64,000 nt of DNA. It comes from Streptomyces sp. P9-A2. Lineage in GTDB: Bacteria > Actinomycetota > Actinomycetes > Streptomycetales > Streptomycetaceae. Below are positions 15,846-24,639 of the stretch, piece by piece; the first letter of the stretch is position 1, and the number at the start of each line of letters is the position of its first letter. The notes beneath the pieces are model-generated. The model did no database searches, was not told the DNA's origin, and saw nothing but the letters and a program-made list of their open reading frames with translations. The DNA is taken from NCBI RefSeq assembly GCF_036634175.1, contig NZ_JAZIFX010000001.1:7316001-7380000 (forward strand), in the 5' to 3' direction. The position numbers and the translations under genes are program-made.

Positions 15846-17218
15846 GAGCGCTCCAGTGCACGGTCGGTGAGGGGTCCGGCGGAGCCGGTGTAACGGGCGG
15901 GATCGGTCGCGGCGGTGAGGTCGAACCCCTTCCACTCCGGGCGTTCGGCCAACTCCGGTTCCGCAAGCAATAGTTCATCGAGCGTGTCGCCCAGCAGCGC
16001 TCCGAGGTCGCGGCCCTCCGCGTACGCGCGCCGCGCCAGAGCGGTGAGCAGTTCCTTCGCCCGGCCGCGGCCGAGGAGGGGCGCCAGTTCGGCGGACAGC
16101 CGCTCGGAGACGATCAGCCCATGGGTCAGACCGAGGTGTTCGCGCATCACGTCCGCGTGCACCCGCAGTCCACCGGTGAGTTCGGCGGCGTCCCGGGCCG
16201 CGCCGCCGGTCAGGCGCAGCAGCTCCCGCAGCGGCTCCCACTCGGCGTGCCAGGCCCCGGCCGGCCGCTCGTCCTCGGCGACCAGCGAACCGTACAGCGT
16301 GGCCGCGAGCTGTGGCGCCCGCCGGGCCGCCGCCGCGATCAGCGTCGAACGCACCGGGTTGGCCTTGTGCGGCATGGCCGAGGACCCGCCGCCGCTGCCC
16401 TCGGAGAGTTCCGCGATCTCGGTGCGGGAGTACGTGAGCACGTCCGCCGCGAGTTTGCCCAGGGCCCCGGCGGTGAAGGCGAGGGCGCCGGCGAGGTCGG
16501 CGACCGGTGTGCGCAGCGTGTGCCAGGGGAGAGCGGGCGGGCACAGTCCGAGCTCCCGGGCGTAGAGCGCGGGAAGCACGGTCGGGTCCGTCGCCCCGTA
16601 CGCGGTGAACGCGGCCAGCGTGCCGGCGGCGCCGCCGAGTTGGGCGGGGAGCGAGACGCGTACGGCCGTCGCCCGGTCGCGGGCGTCGAGCACGAGGGAG
16701 CGCCACCCGGCGGCCTTCAGCCCGAACGTCGTCGGCACCGCGTGCTGGGTCAGTGTGCGCCCCGGCAGTACCGTGTCGCGGTGCTCGGCGGCGAGGCCGG
16801 ACAGCGCCCGCTGAGCGCGCTCGAGGTCGTCGAGGAGCGGGCCGAGGGCGCGGTGGGCCACCAGCATCAGAGCGGTGTCCATGATGTCCTGGCTGGTCGC
16901 CCCCCGGTGCACATAGGGAGCGTGGGGCTCACCCACCGCCCGGGTCAGATCCGCGACCAGCGGGATCACCGGGTTCCCGCCGTCCCGCGCCCGCTCGGCG
17001 AGGGACGCGAGGTCGAAGCGCCCGGGGTCGGCGGCCGCCTCCGTGACCGCCGCCGCCGCCTCGGCGGGGGCGAACCCGGCCGCCGCCTGCGCCCGGGTCA
17101 GCGCGGCCTCGGCGTCGAGCAGCGCCCGCAGGACGGCGCCGTCCCCGGCCTGGGCGGCGGCCGGGGAACCGGTCCACCCGGGGGCGAGCAGACCGGTGCC
17201 GGAATCGGCCGATGTCAC
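15842..17218 (-). CDS. pcaB: 3-carboxy-cis,cis-muconate cycloisomerase
   Basis: The gene encodes 458 residues from GTG 17218, which overlaps the pcaG stop; longer in-frame starts would run through pcaG. It belongs to the fumarase/aspartase superfamily. The signature loop GGSSAMPHKANPVRS lies near residue 285, and the active-site region YVHRGATSQDIMDTA near residue 100. The enzyme lactonises 3-carboxymuconate, the product of PcaGH, to 4-carboxymuconolactone for PcaL. Stop/start overlaps on both sides indicate translational coupling through the operon. Confidence 0.95.
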   Translation of the reverse strand: MTSADSGTGLLAPGWTGSPAAAQAGDGAVLRALLDAEAALTRAQAAAGFAPAEAAAAVTEAAADPGRFDLASLAERARDGGNPVIPLVADLTRAVGEPHAPYVHRGATSQDIMDTALMLVAHRALGPLLDDLERAQRALSGLAAEHRDTVLPGRTLTQHAVPTTFGLKAAGWRSLVLDARDRATAVRVSLPAQLGGAAGTLAAFTAYGATDPTVLPALYARELGLCPPALPWHTLRTPVADLAGALAFTAGALGKLAADVLTYSRTEIAELSEGSGGGSSAMPHKANPVRSTLIAAAARRAPQLAATLYGSLVAEDERPAGAWHAEWEPLRELLRLTGGAARDAAELTGGLRVHADVMREHLGLTHGLIVSERLSAELAPLLGRGRAKELLTALARRAYAEGRDLGALLGDTLDELLLAEPELAERPEWKGFDLTAATDPARYTGSAGPLTDRALERS

Positions 17219-17820
17219 CGGAACTCCAGGAAGACCGTTTCGCCCTCGCCCTGAAGGCGGATGTCGAAACGGTACGTCCCCCGCCCCTCGTCCGCCGCGA
17301 TCAGCGTGGCACGGCGGTCCGCGTCGAGCCGGGACAACAGCGGGTCCGCCGCGAGCGCGGCCTCGTCGTCCGGCAGGTGGATCCGGGTGAACAGGTGCGT
17401 CAGCAGACCCCGCGCGAACACGCACAGACTGAGGTACGGCGCGTTCTGCCCCCGGGCCCCCGGCCGCAGTGTGCGCACGTACCAGTGGCCGTCGGCGTCG
17501 GTCTGGATCCGGCCGAAGCCGGTGAACTCCACCCCGTTGCGGCCCAGGAAGCCGCCGCTCGCCGGGTCCCGCCGCATCGAACCGTCGGCGGTCGCCAGGT
17601 TGCCCTGAGGGTCCGGCCCCCACACCTCAAGCAGTGCGTCCGGCAGCGGGTTGCCCTCGCCGTCGTACACGTGGCCGTGCACGGTGACGGTGTCCGGGTG
17701 GCCGGCCGGGGCGATGTCCTCACCGCCGTGGAACGGCAGCGCGTAGCCGTAGAAGGGGCCGACGGTGTGCGAGGGGGTGGGCGGCACGCTCTCCGGAGTG
17801 CCCGTGTCGATCTTCGTCAT
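17215..17820 (-). CDS. pcaG: Protocatechuate 3,4-dioxygenase, alpha subunit
   Basis: This 201-residue protein starts at ATG 17820, five bases after the pcaH stop, with GAAGGGC upstream. It begins PSHTVGPFYGYALPF and contains the intradiol dioxygenase fold (VTVHGHVYDGEGNPLPDALL, LFTRIHLPDDE). Alpha subunits pair with PcaH, which supplies the iron ligands, to cleave protocatechuate between its hydroxyls. Length and motifs are normal for the family. Confidence 0.95.
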   Translation of the reverse strand: MTKIDTGTPESVPPTPSHTVGPFYGYALPFHGGEDIAPAGHPDTVTVHGHVYDGEGNPLPDALLEVWGPDPQGNLATADGSMRRDPASGGFLGRNGVEFTGFGRIQTDADGHWYVRTLRPGARGQNAPYLSLCVFARGLLTHLFTRIHLPDDEAALAADPLLSRLDADRRATLIAADEGRGTYRFDIRLQGEGETVFLEFR

Positions 17821-17825
17821 GACGG

Positions 17826-18605
17826 TCAGCGCCCTTCTTCCATCCAGGTGGCCCGCGGGCCGTCGAGCACGATGTCCCAGTGGTAGCCGAGGGAGAACTC
17901 CGGCACCGACAGACTGTGGTCGTAGGTCGCCACCAGCCGCTGACGGGCCGCGTCGTCGGTCACCGACTGCAGGATCGGGTCGTACGGGAACAGCGGGTCG
18001 TTCGGGAAGTACATCTGCGTCACCAGCCGCTGGGTGAAGGCGCTGCCGAAGACGGAGAAGTGGATGTGCGCCGGGCGCCACGCGTTGACGTGGTTGCGCC
18101 ATGGATACGGTCCCGGCTGGATGGTCGTGAAGCGGTAGAAGCCTTCGCCGTCGGTGAGGGTGCGGCCGGCGCCGGTGAAGTTCGGGTCCAGCGGTGCGTC
18201 GTGCTGCTCACGCTGATGGGCGTACCGCCCGGCCGAGTTGGCCTGCCAGACCTCCACCAGCTGGCCGCGCACGGGACGGCCGTGGCGGTCCAGCAGCCGC
18301 CCGGAGACGGTTATTCGCTCGCCGACGGGCTCGCCGGGGTGCTGCCGGGTGAGATCGTTGTCGGTCTCGGTGACGTCCCGTTCGCCCCAGGCGGGGGAGG
18401 ACAGCTCCACCAGCTCGGGGTCCTTGGTCACGTCGACCGCGATCGCCGGCTGCCGGGGGTGGCGCAGCACCGACGAACGGTACGGCCGGTAGTCGCGGCG
18501 TGGATGGTGCTCGACCGGGGCACCGCCCGCCACCCGCTTCTCGTACGCGGCGTGCTCGGCCGCGATCTCCCGGTCGATGTCGTGCTGGGTGAGAACGTTC
18601 GTCAC
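17826..18605 (-). CDS. pcaH: Protocatechuate 3,4-dioxygenase, beta subunit
   Basis: The gene encodes 259 residues from GTG 18605, with AAGGTGG seven bases upstream; the frame stays open to 18722. The protein starts TNVLTQHDIDREIAAEHAAY as in PcaH. It carries the iron(III) ligands: Tyr in SAGRYAHQ, Tyr in PGPYPWRN and His in AWRPAHIHFSVFG (His-x-His). This subunit holds the non-heme iron that cleaves protocatechuate. The codons just upstream read MDKVVAS, which looks like the start of pcaI, so pcaH probably now uses the former pcaI leader. The real start could be one of the upstream in-frame ATGs (18626 or 18722), but a probable PcaV operator lies just inside the 18722 start. Confidence 0.93.
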   Translation of the reverse strand: MTNVLTQHDIDREIAAEHAAYEKRVAGGAPVEHHPRRDYRPYRSSVLRHPRQPAIAVDVTKDPELVELSSPAWGERDVTETDNDLTRQHPGEPVGERITVSGRLLDRHGRPVRGQLVEVWQANSAGRYAHQREQHDAPLDPNFTGAGRTLTDGEGFYRFTTIQPGPYPWRNHVNAWRPAHIHFSVFGSAFTQRLVTQMYFPNDPLFPYDPILQSVTDDAARQRLVATYDHSLSVPEFSLGYHWDIVLDGPRATWMEEGR

Positions 18606-18626
18606 GGAAGCCACCACCTTGTCCAT
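18606..18626 (-). pseudogene. pcaI: Probable residual 5' codons of pcaI
   Basis: The seven codons MDKVVAS before the pcaH GTG match the usual N-terminus of the 3-oxoadipate CoA-transferase subunit A of actinobacteria. The rest of pcaI, plus pcaJ and pcaF, which normally sit between the promoter and pcaH in Streptomyces, are absent. The match is short, so this is an inference supported by gene order. Confidence 0.4.
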
Positions 18627-18693
18627 CCGGGGTACCCCGTCCCTTCCGGCCCAGTCGGCCGGACGCGCGTCGTCGATCTGCGCCGCCGGTCCC

Positions 18694-18850
18694 GAATTAG
18701 TCAGGGCACTGAGTATTTTCATAGCAGTTCCCTCACGCTGTCATCGTCGGGCGGGAGCGTCAATACCCCGGTGCACCCTGCGTCAATGCCGCCGCGTACC
18801 GCAGACAGGGTCGGTCCTGTGCGGGTATCGTTCAGTGCGCCAACGAATTA
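18694..18850. promoter_or_regulatory. Two matching PcaV-type operator candidates in the divergent pca promoter
   Basis: The motif CAGTGC-N7-AATT occurs once on the minus strand (18711 to 18695) and once on the plus strand (18833-18849), with additional matching bases between the halves. One copy sits just upstream of pcaH and the other about 90 bp upstream of pcaV. MarR-family PcaV is known to repress both divergent promoters and to release DNA on binding protocatechuate. Assignment of these sites to PcaV is by position and pairing. Confidence 0.5.
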
Positions 18851-18940
18851 AACCCACGCATTACACCCACGCGTCGCGGCAACGCGTCGCAGCGACGGGC
18901 TGCGGCAATGGACCGACGGCATCGGCAGTGAGGGGCGTAC

Positions 18941-19423
18941 ATGGCCGCGGTGGACCTCACCACCCATCCCGGGCACCTGGCCCGGCGGCTCCAGCAGGCG
19001 CACCACCTGCTGTGGAACACGATGGTCTCCGAGGAGATCACCTCCCCGCAGTTCGCGGTCCTCAACGCGCTCGTCGCCGAGCCGGGGCTGGACCAGCGCA
19101 CCGTGGGGGAGCGGGTCGGGCTCGACCGGTCCACCATCGCCGAGGTGATCGGCCGGCTCATCCGGCGGGAACTGCTCGGCAAGACGCGTGACCCGCAGGA
19201 CGGCCGCCGCTTCCTGCTCCGGCTCACGGACGACGGCCTGCGCACCCACCGCAGACTGGCGGTGCGCACCGCCCGGATGAACAAGGTCTTCCTGGGCCCG
19301 CTGGACGCCGACGAGCAGGCCGCCTTCTTCGCGCTGATCCGGCGGGTGGCGGACGCGGCCGAGGGGCTGCGCCACCCCGGCGAGCCGGTGGCCCGGGACC
19401 CCGGTGATCCGGCGTCCCACTGA
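18941..19423 (+). CDS. pcaV: MarR-family repressor of the pca genes
   Basis: This 160-residue protein starts at ATG 18941. It reads LTTHPGHLARRLQQAHHLLW, then the winged helix SPQFAVLNALVAEPGLDQRT and the recognition segment LDRSTIAEVIGRL, with the wing DPQDGRRFLLRLT. This closely follows the S. coelicolor PcaV repressor as I recall it. PcaV dimers bind the intergenic operator and dissociate with protocatechuate. It is divergent from pcaH, the conserved arrangement. The C-terminal ~20 residues (PVARDPGDPASH) are low complexity. Confidence 0.92.
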   Translation: MAAVDLTTHPGHLARRLQQAHHLLWNTMVSEEITSPQFAVLNALVAEPGLDQRTVGERVGLDRSTIAEVIGRLIRRELLGKTRDPQDGRRFLLRLTDDGLRTHRRLAVRTARMNKVFLGPLDADEQAAFFALIRRVADAAEGLRHPGEPVARDPGDPASH

Positions 19424-19484
19424 CCCGGCGGCCGCTGATCCGGTGCCCGCTGATCCTGTGGCACTGTCGGCGGCCCCGCGCCGG

Positions 19485-20498
19485 TCAGGCGGCCTTGGCG
19501 TAGACCACCCACACCTGCCCCCGCGCGAAGTTCACCGCGGTGCCGTCGTCCGTCGTGAACGCGGTGCCGTCCGAGGCGTCCGGGCGGCTCCAGCGGACGT
19601 CGTGGGCGCGCCCGTCGCGCAGCACGGTGGCCGTCCCGGAGCCCACCGTCTCGGTGTACGGCGTGTTGTTGCCGCGGGAGTCGTGGTAGTCGGACGGGCG
19701 GACGGTCACGTACTGCACGACGACGGTCGCGGGCGCCACCGGCTCGCCCCGCGCGGTGACCGTGGGGGTGCCGTCCATGGAGACCAGCCAGCGGTCGCGG
19801 GCGCCGGACCAGCTGAAGGTGAAGCGCGCCGCCGGATAGCGCACCGTGCGCGTGCTCGCGGGTTCACCGCCAGGAGGCGGCGGGCCGTCGCGGAAGCCGG
19901 TGGTCAGCGAGGCACGGCCGGGCGGGCCGTCCAGGAGACGCCGGGGCTGGAGGAAGAGGTTGTGCGGGGCGGACCGCGTGGTGCCCCGGACGTAGACGCC
20001 CGCACCCGAGCCGGACGTCTCGGGAGTCAGGGGCTTCAGCGGTGCCCGGTCGATCAGCGGCAGCAGTCTGCCCTGCGCCCCGGAGAACGCCAGGATCGGC
20101 CGGTCGAACTGGCGCAGCAGCTCCAGGTCGGCCTCCCGGACGCTGCGCACCGGCCCGACGGACTCGGGCAGCCGGGTGGCGTAGACCGCCATCAGCCGGC
20201 TCAGGCCGCCCTCGACCTGCTCGACGTACACCACGTCCGCAGACTCCAGGCCCGTCTGGGGGCGGGCCGCGGGGGCGTTGTCGATCTTCACCGCGAGGAC
20301 CGGTGGGCGGTCGCCCCCGCGGGTCTCGTCCGTCCCGGCCGGGTGTGAGGTGCGCGGCGACCCGCGTCCGTCGTCCCCCGGACCGTTCGACGCCGTGCAG
20401 CCCGCCGCCAGGCCGGCCGCCAGCAGCGTCGCCAGCAGTGCTCTCGCCGTCGTGACGCGTCGCGCGCGTGCTCTTCGTCCCGTGCCCACCGTCGCCAC
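19485..20498 (-). CDS. DUF3048 (YerB-like) lipoprotein
   Basis: This 337-residue protein starts at GTG 20498. A twin-arginine-like charged n-region is followed by ALLATLLAAGLAAGC, a signal peptide ending in a lipobox. The mature protein has the DUF3048 pattern (VLAVKIDNAPAARPQTGLES, ADVVYVEQVEGGLSRLMAVY, VGPVRSVREADLELL) and a C-terminal part (FTFSWSGARDRWLVSMDG, NFARGQVWVVYAKAA). It should be a cell-surface lipoprotein. The family has no established enzymatic function. It is convergent with pcaV and divergent from the dehydrogenase gene. Confidence 0.88.
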   Translation of the reverse strand: MATVGTGRRARARRVTTARALLATLLAAGLAAGCTASNGPGDDGRGSPRTSHPAGTDETRGGDRPPVLAVKIDNAPAARPQTGLESADVVYVEQVEGGLSRLMAVYATRLPESVGPVRSVREADLELLRQFDRPILAFSGAQGRLLPLIDRAPLKPLTPETSGSGAGVYVRGTTRSAPHNLFLQPRRLLDGPPGRASLTTGFRDGPPPPGGEPASTRTVRYPAARFTFSWSGARDRWLVSMDGTPTVTARGEPVAPATVVVQYVTVRPSDYHDSRGNNTPYTETVGSGTATVLRDGRAHDVRWSRPDASDGTAFTTDDGTAVNFARGQVWVVYAKAA

Positions 20499-20732
20499 TC
20501 TGCCTGCCCCACATCATCGGTTGTCTTGATTGTGCGCTTTTCTGATCGTCGGTGGCTATGGCTGATCGATGGTGTTCCCGCGCGGGAGCTTCCGCCGGTC
20601 GGCCCAGTGGGGAGCGGTTCGGCATCGGCCCCCCGGGTACCCGGAGCGCCCGCCGCACGAACGGCGCACAGCACGCACCGGCGGACCGTACGGACGGCGT
20701 ACCGGCCACTACGACGCAGGGAGCAGGCGGCG

Positions 20733-21923
20733 ATGAGGGCAGCGACCTGGCAGGGAAAGCGGGACGTTCGCGTGGAGGAGGTGCCCGACCCGCGGATCGA
20801 GGAACCGACGGACGCCGTCATCCGGGTCACGTCCACCGGCCTGTGCGGCTCCGACCTGCACCTCTACGAGGTGCTCACCCCGTTCATGACCCCGGGCGAC
20901 ATCCTCGGACACGAGGCCATGGGCATCGTCGAGGAGGTCGGTGCCGGCGTACCGGACCTCCAGGCCGGTGACCGTGTCGTCGTGCCGTTCCAGATCGCCT
21001 GCGGCAACTGCTGGATGTGCCTCACGGGCCTGCCCACCCAGTGCGAGACCACCCAGGTCAGCGCCGAGGGCATGGGCGCGGCCCTGTTCGGCTACACCCG
21101 CCTCTACGGTGCGGTGCCGGGCGGCCAGGCCGAGTACCTGCGGGTCCCGCAGGCCCAGTACGGCCCGATCAAGGTCCCCGAAGGGCCGTCCGACGACCGG
21201 TTCGTCTACCTCTCCGACGTCCTGCCCACCGCCTGGCAGGCGGTGGCCTACGCCGGCGTCCCCCAGGGCGGCAGCATCGCCGTGCTCGGCCTCGGCCCCA
21301 TCGGCGACATGGCCTGCCGGATCGCCCGGCTCCAGGGCGCCGGCCGGGTCTTCGGCGTGGACCTGGTCCCGGAACGGCTGCGCCGGGCGCAGGAACGGGG
21401 CGTGGAAACCTTCGACCTGCGCTCCTTCGACGACGAGAAGGAACTGGTCACCGCGATCCGTGACCGGACCGACGGGCGCGGCCCCGACGCCGTGATCGAC
21501 GCCGTGGGCACCGAGGCGCACGGCAGCGCGGTGGCCCGCCTGGTGCAGAACACCGCGGCGCTGCTGCCCCGGAAACTCAGCGGTCCCCTGGCCGAACGCT
21601 TCAGCGTCGACCGGCTCGCCGCCCTGCACACGGCGATCGACCTGGTGCGCCGCGGCGGCACCATCTCGATCTCCGGCGTCTACGGCGGCTCGGCGGACCC
21701 CATGCCCCTGCTCACCATGTTCGACAAGCAGATACAGGTGCGCATGGGGCAGGCGAACGTGCGCCGCTGGAGCGACGAGATCGTCCCCCACCTCACGGAC
21801 GACGACCCCCTCGGCGTCGAGGACTTCGCCACCCACCGCCTGCCGCTGTCGGACGCGCCCATGGCCTACGACATGTTCCAGCACAAGCGGGACGGCGCGG
21901 TCAAGGTCCTCATGCGGCCGTGA
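20733..21923 (+). CDS. Zinc-dependent alcohol dehydrogenase (GroES-like MDR family)
   Basis: The gene encodes 396 residues from ATG 20733 behind GCAGGCGG; earlier in-frame sequence lacks family similarity. The catalytic zinc site is CGSDLHLYE with GHEAMG. The structural zinc region has only part of the usual four-cysteine lobe (CGNCWMCLTGLPTQC). The NAD(P)-binding motif is VLGLGPIGDMACRIA. The sequence resembles the glutathione-independent formaldehyde dehydrogenase/threonine dehydrogenase-like group widespread in Streptomyces. It would oxidise an alcohol with NAD+; the substrate is not identified. It is followed by a strong terminator. Confidence 0.9.
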   Translation: MRAATWQGKRDVRVEEVPDPRIEEPTDAVIRVTSTGLCGSDLHLYEVLTPFMTPGDILGHEAMGIVEEVGAGVPDLQAGDRVVVPFQIACGNCWMCLTGLPTQCETTQVSAEGMGAALFGYTRLYGAVPGGQAEYLRVPQAQYGPIKVPEGPSDDRFVYLSDVLPTAWQAVAYAGVPQGGSIAVLGLGPIGDMACRIARLQGAGRVFGVDLVPERLRRAQERGVETFDLRSFDDEKELVTAIRDRTDGRGPDAVIDAVGTEAHGSAVARLVQNTAALLPRKLSGPLAERFSVDRLAALHTAIDLVRRGGTISISGVYGGSADPMPLLTMFDKQIQVRMGQANVRRWSDEIVPHLTDDDPLGVEDFATHRLPLSDAPMAYDMFQHKRDGAVKVLMRP

Positions 21924-22307
21924 GCCGGGGCCGGCGACATCGGGCAGCCCCGGTCCTCACCGGCGTGCCCCAGGACCTCCCCGAGCCCGTGGCGGACCGG
22001 CTCCTCCGATCGCTCGTACGTGCAGCCGGCCCGGACGGCCCGCGACCGCACCGCCGCCCACTCCGTACGCGCTCGCCCGCACCCGAGGGACTTCGATCTC
22101 GCGATCATGCCCGCGCGCTTCGCCGAAATCGGTGACGTGCACGCGGGCATGGACGATCACAGATTCCCTCTCGAGTACCTGCTCGAATTCGTCCGACGGG
22201 ACGAGCACGACCGCGGACTCGGCGGTCTTCCGTACCCGCCCGAGTGTCCGAGTGCCCGAAGACTCCGGGAGGATCCGGCCGGGTGCAGCCGAGCCGGGTA
22301 CGGCAGC
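21924..22307. other. Gene-poor interval with a possible coding remnant
   Basis: No complete gene is supported. From about 22080 to 22225 the plus strand reads RDFDLAIMPARFAEIGDVHA, then LEYLLEFVRRDEHDRGLGG, with good codon bias but no start signal or recognisable family. It may be the stub of a lost gene. The rest shows nothing. Confidence 0.4.
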
Positions 22308-22348
22308 GCCGGGCCGGGAAGCCCGGAACCGCGGCTTCCCGGCCCGGC
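22308..22348. terminator. Strong hairpin terminator
   Basis: A perfect 16-bp stem (22308-22323 with 22333-22348) closes a 9-base loop. It lies between the dehydrogenase gene on the plus strand and the DUF1080 gene on the minus strand, so it can serve both. Confidence 0.9.
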
Positions 22349-22413
22349 GTGCCGATCCACTTTCACCGGTGAATCAGCGCTGTGTCACGGCAGTTCGTGC
22401 CACAGCGGGGGTT

Positions 22414-24639
22414 TCACGGCAGTTCCTTGATCCGGACGTCCCGGTACGAGACCACGTCCGTCGTGCCGTGCACCTGGAGGCCGACGTAACCGGAGGCGAA
22501 CCGCCGCCCGTCCGTGCCCGGGTCGTCCGAGCGCGGCGGGGTGAAGTCCTGACCGCCGGTGTTGTCGAACTCGTTGATCAGCACACCGTTGCGCAGGACC
22601 GAGTAGTGCTGGCCCTCCACCCGGATCTCGTAGTCGTTCCAGGTGCCCTTCTGGGTCACACCCGCGCCGGCCAGCCCCACCCGGTCGAAGCCGTAGACCG
22701 AACCGGTCTTGTACATGTCGCCGGTGGGTGAGTCGAACACCTGGACCTCGTGGCCGTACTTGATGGCGACCCACTCCGGCCGGCTCTCCTCCGGGTGGTC
22801 GTGGATCTGCGGGAACCGCACGAACACGCCGGAGTTGGCGTTCCCGGTACCGGGTGCGTCGTCACGCCACTGCAACTTCAGCGAGAAGTCGCCGTACTTG
22901 CGCTCGGGGAACCACAGCATGCCGAGCCCGGACTTCGTGGTGTCGGACGTGATCGATCCGTCCTGGTTCAGTGCGAACGAACCACCGCCCACCTGCTGCC
23001 ACTTGGCGAACGCCGCCGCGCTGCCGTCGAGGATCTTGCGGTAGCCGTCGGTCTGACCCGGCGTGCCGATCCCGGACTGGCGGGCCGCCTGGTTGACGGC
23101 CCGGTACTCGCGCTGGTCGACGACGCCTTCCTTCCTGAGCTTGTCCAGCACGCCCTTCACGTGCTTCAGGAACAGCGCGCTGGACGTCCACTCCTTCTCG
23201 TCCTCGATCAACTCGCCGATCCGGCACCGATTGTTGGTGACCCGGTTGGGTACACCCGAGTCGACCTCGCCGACGAACACCGTCAGCCGCTCGTCGTACT
23301 CCGGGCAGGGCGGCGCGGGGACCTGGCCGGTCACGACGGTGAAGCTCACCGTGAGCGGCGCGGAGGTGTTGCCCGCCTTGTCGCTCGCCCGGTACGCCAC
23401 GGTGTGCCGGCCCGCCCGGTCGACGACCACGGGCTGCGTGTACGCCAGGTAGGGCCCGCCGTCGAGCGAGTACTCGATACCGGCGACACCGCTGCCGTGC
23501 GCGTCGGTGGCGCTGACGGTCACCTTCGCGCCGCCGACGTACGCGCCGGCGGAGTTCTTCGCCCCCTCGACGCTCACGCCCGTCACCGGCGGGGTGGTGT
23601 CCTGCGGGGGCGCGGAGACGACGGTGAACCCGACGCTCTTGACCGCCGAGACGTTGCCCGCCTTGTCGGTGGCGCGGTAGCGCACGGTGTGGGTACCCAC
23701 CTGATGCACCATCACCGGTCCGCCGTACGCCTGCCAGGCGCCGGAATTGACCGCGTACTCGATGGCGTTGACACCGGAGCCCGTGTCGGAGGCACTGACG
23801 GTGACGGTCGCCATGTCGATGTAGGCGCCGTCGGCGTTCTTCTCGCCGGCCACCGTCGCCGAGGTCTCCGGGGCGGTGGTGTCGTCCGACTGCGGGGCGA
23901 CGACGGTGAACCCGACGCTCTTGACCGCCGAGACGTTGCCCGCCCTGTCCAGGGCGCGGTAGCGCACCGTGTGCGTGCCGACCTGGTCGACGACCACCGG
24001 TGCGGTGTACGGCTGCCAGGCGCCGTCGGCGCCGATCGCGTACTCGATCCGCTCGACGCCCGAGCCCTCGTCGGTGGCCTCGACGACGACGCTCGCCGAA
24101 CCGACGTACGCGCCACCGGCGTTCTGCGTGCCGGTCACCTCGGCCGTCGCCTCGGGTGCCGTGGTGTCCTCCCCGCTTCCCTCGGTCACCACCAAGATGC
24201 CCTGCATCGCGCCGTGGCCGGGGATCGTGCAGTGGTAGAAGTAGCGGCCCGGCGTGAGCGTGACCTCGGCGGTGTGCCGGCCGCCCTGGGCGTCAGCGGG
24301 GTTGGCGAGGACGTTCAGCTGGACGTCGTTGTTGAACTCGGGGTCCGACGTGGCGAACGTCAGCGTGTGCGGCATACCGGTGGTGTTGCCGGTGGCCGCA
24401 CTGTTCTCGAAGACGATCGTCGCCGGTCCGGCCACCGCGGTCGCCGGTGCCGAGAGGTACTTGTCGATGTCGTTGCCCGCGGTCCAGGTGAGCACCTGGT
24501 CCGCCGCGGCCCCGGCCTTGCCCGTCTGCCCGGCCTCCGGCTCGCCGGCGGCGGAGGTGGTCTGCAGACCGAACATCATGAGGAGGGCGGCCAGCAGGGC
24601 GGCCCAGACTCTTCGTTGCCCACGCATCACTGGTTTCAC
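22414..24639 (-). CDS. Secreted cupredoxin / OmpL47 / DUF1080 protein
   Basis: The gene encodes 741 residues from GTG 24639, which overlaps the stop of the upstream gene as GTGA. A signal peptide (VWAALLAALLMMFGLQTTSA) comes first. A plastocyanin-like domain with copper ligands follows (His in GMPHTLTF, then YFYHCTIPGHGAMQ). Next are three repeats of ~90 residues of the OmpL47 type (each with a DxGSGV..IEYA motif and VGTHTVRYRA). The C-terminus is a DUF1080/3-keto-disaccharide-hydrolase-like domain (NANSGVFVRFPQ, NDYEIRVEGQHYSVLRNG). It is probably an extracellular carbohydrate-associated protein able to carry electrons through its copper site. Similar fusions occur beside ThuA/PQQ-dehydrogenase genes in actinobacteria. 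Confidence 0.85.
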   Translation of the reverse strand: MKPVMRGQRRVWAALLAALLMMFGLQTTSAAGEPEAGQTGKAGAAADQVLTWTAGNDIDKYLSAPATAVAGPATIVFENSAATGNTTGMPHTLTFATSDPEFNNDVQLNVLANPADAQGGRHTAEVTLTPGRYFYHCTIPGHGAMQGILVVTEGSGEDTTAPEATAEVTGTQNAGGAYVGSASVVVEATDEGSGVERIEYAIGADGAWQPYTAPVVVDQVGTHTVRYRALDRAGNVSAVKSVGFTVVAPQSDDTTAPETSATVAGEKNADGAYIDMATVTVSASDTGSGVNAIEYAVNSGAWQAYGGPVMVHQVGTHTVRYRATDKAGNVSAVKSVGFTVVSAPPQDTTPPVTGVSVEGAKNSAGAYVGGAKVTVSATDAHGSGVAGIEYSLDGGPYLAYTQPVVVDRAGRHTVAYRASDKAGNTSAPLTVSFTVVTGQVPAPPCPEYDERLTVFVGEVDSGVPNRVTNNRCRIGELIEDEKEWTSSALFLKHVKGVLDKLRKEGVVDQREYRAVNQAARQSGIGTPGQTDGYRKILDGSAAAFAKWQQVGGGSFALNQDGSITSDTTKSGLGMLWFPERKYGDFSLKLQWRDDAPGTGNANSGVFVRFPQIHDHPEESRPEWVAIKYGHEVQVFDSPTGDMYKTGSVYGFDRVGLAGAGVTQKGTWNDYEIRVEGQHYSVLRNGVLINEFDNTGGQDFTPPRSDDPGTDGRRFASGYVGLQVHGTTDVVSYRDVRIKELP

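Noticed and set aside
18626..18722. pcaH start at ATG 18722
   Set aside because: The region holds a probable operator and pcaI leader codons; PcaH proteins begin around the GTG at 18605.
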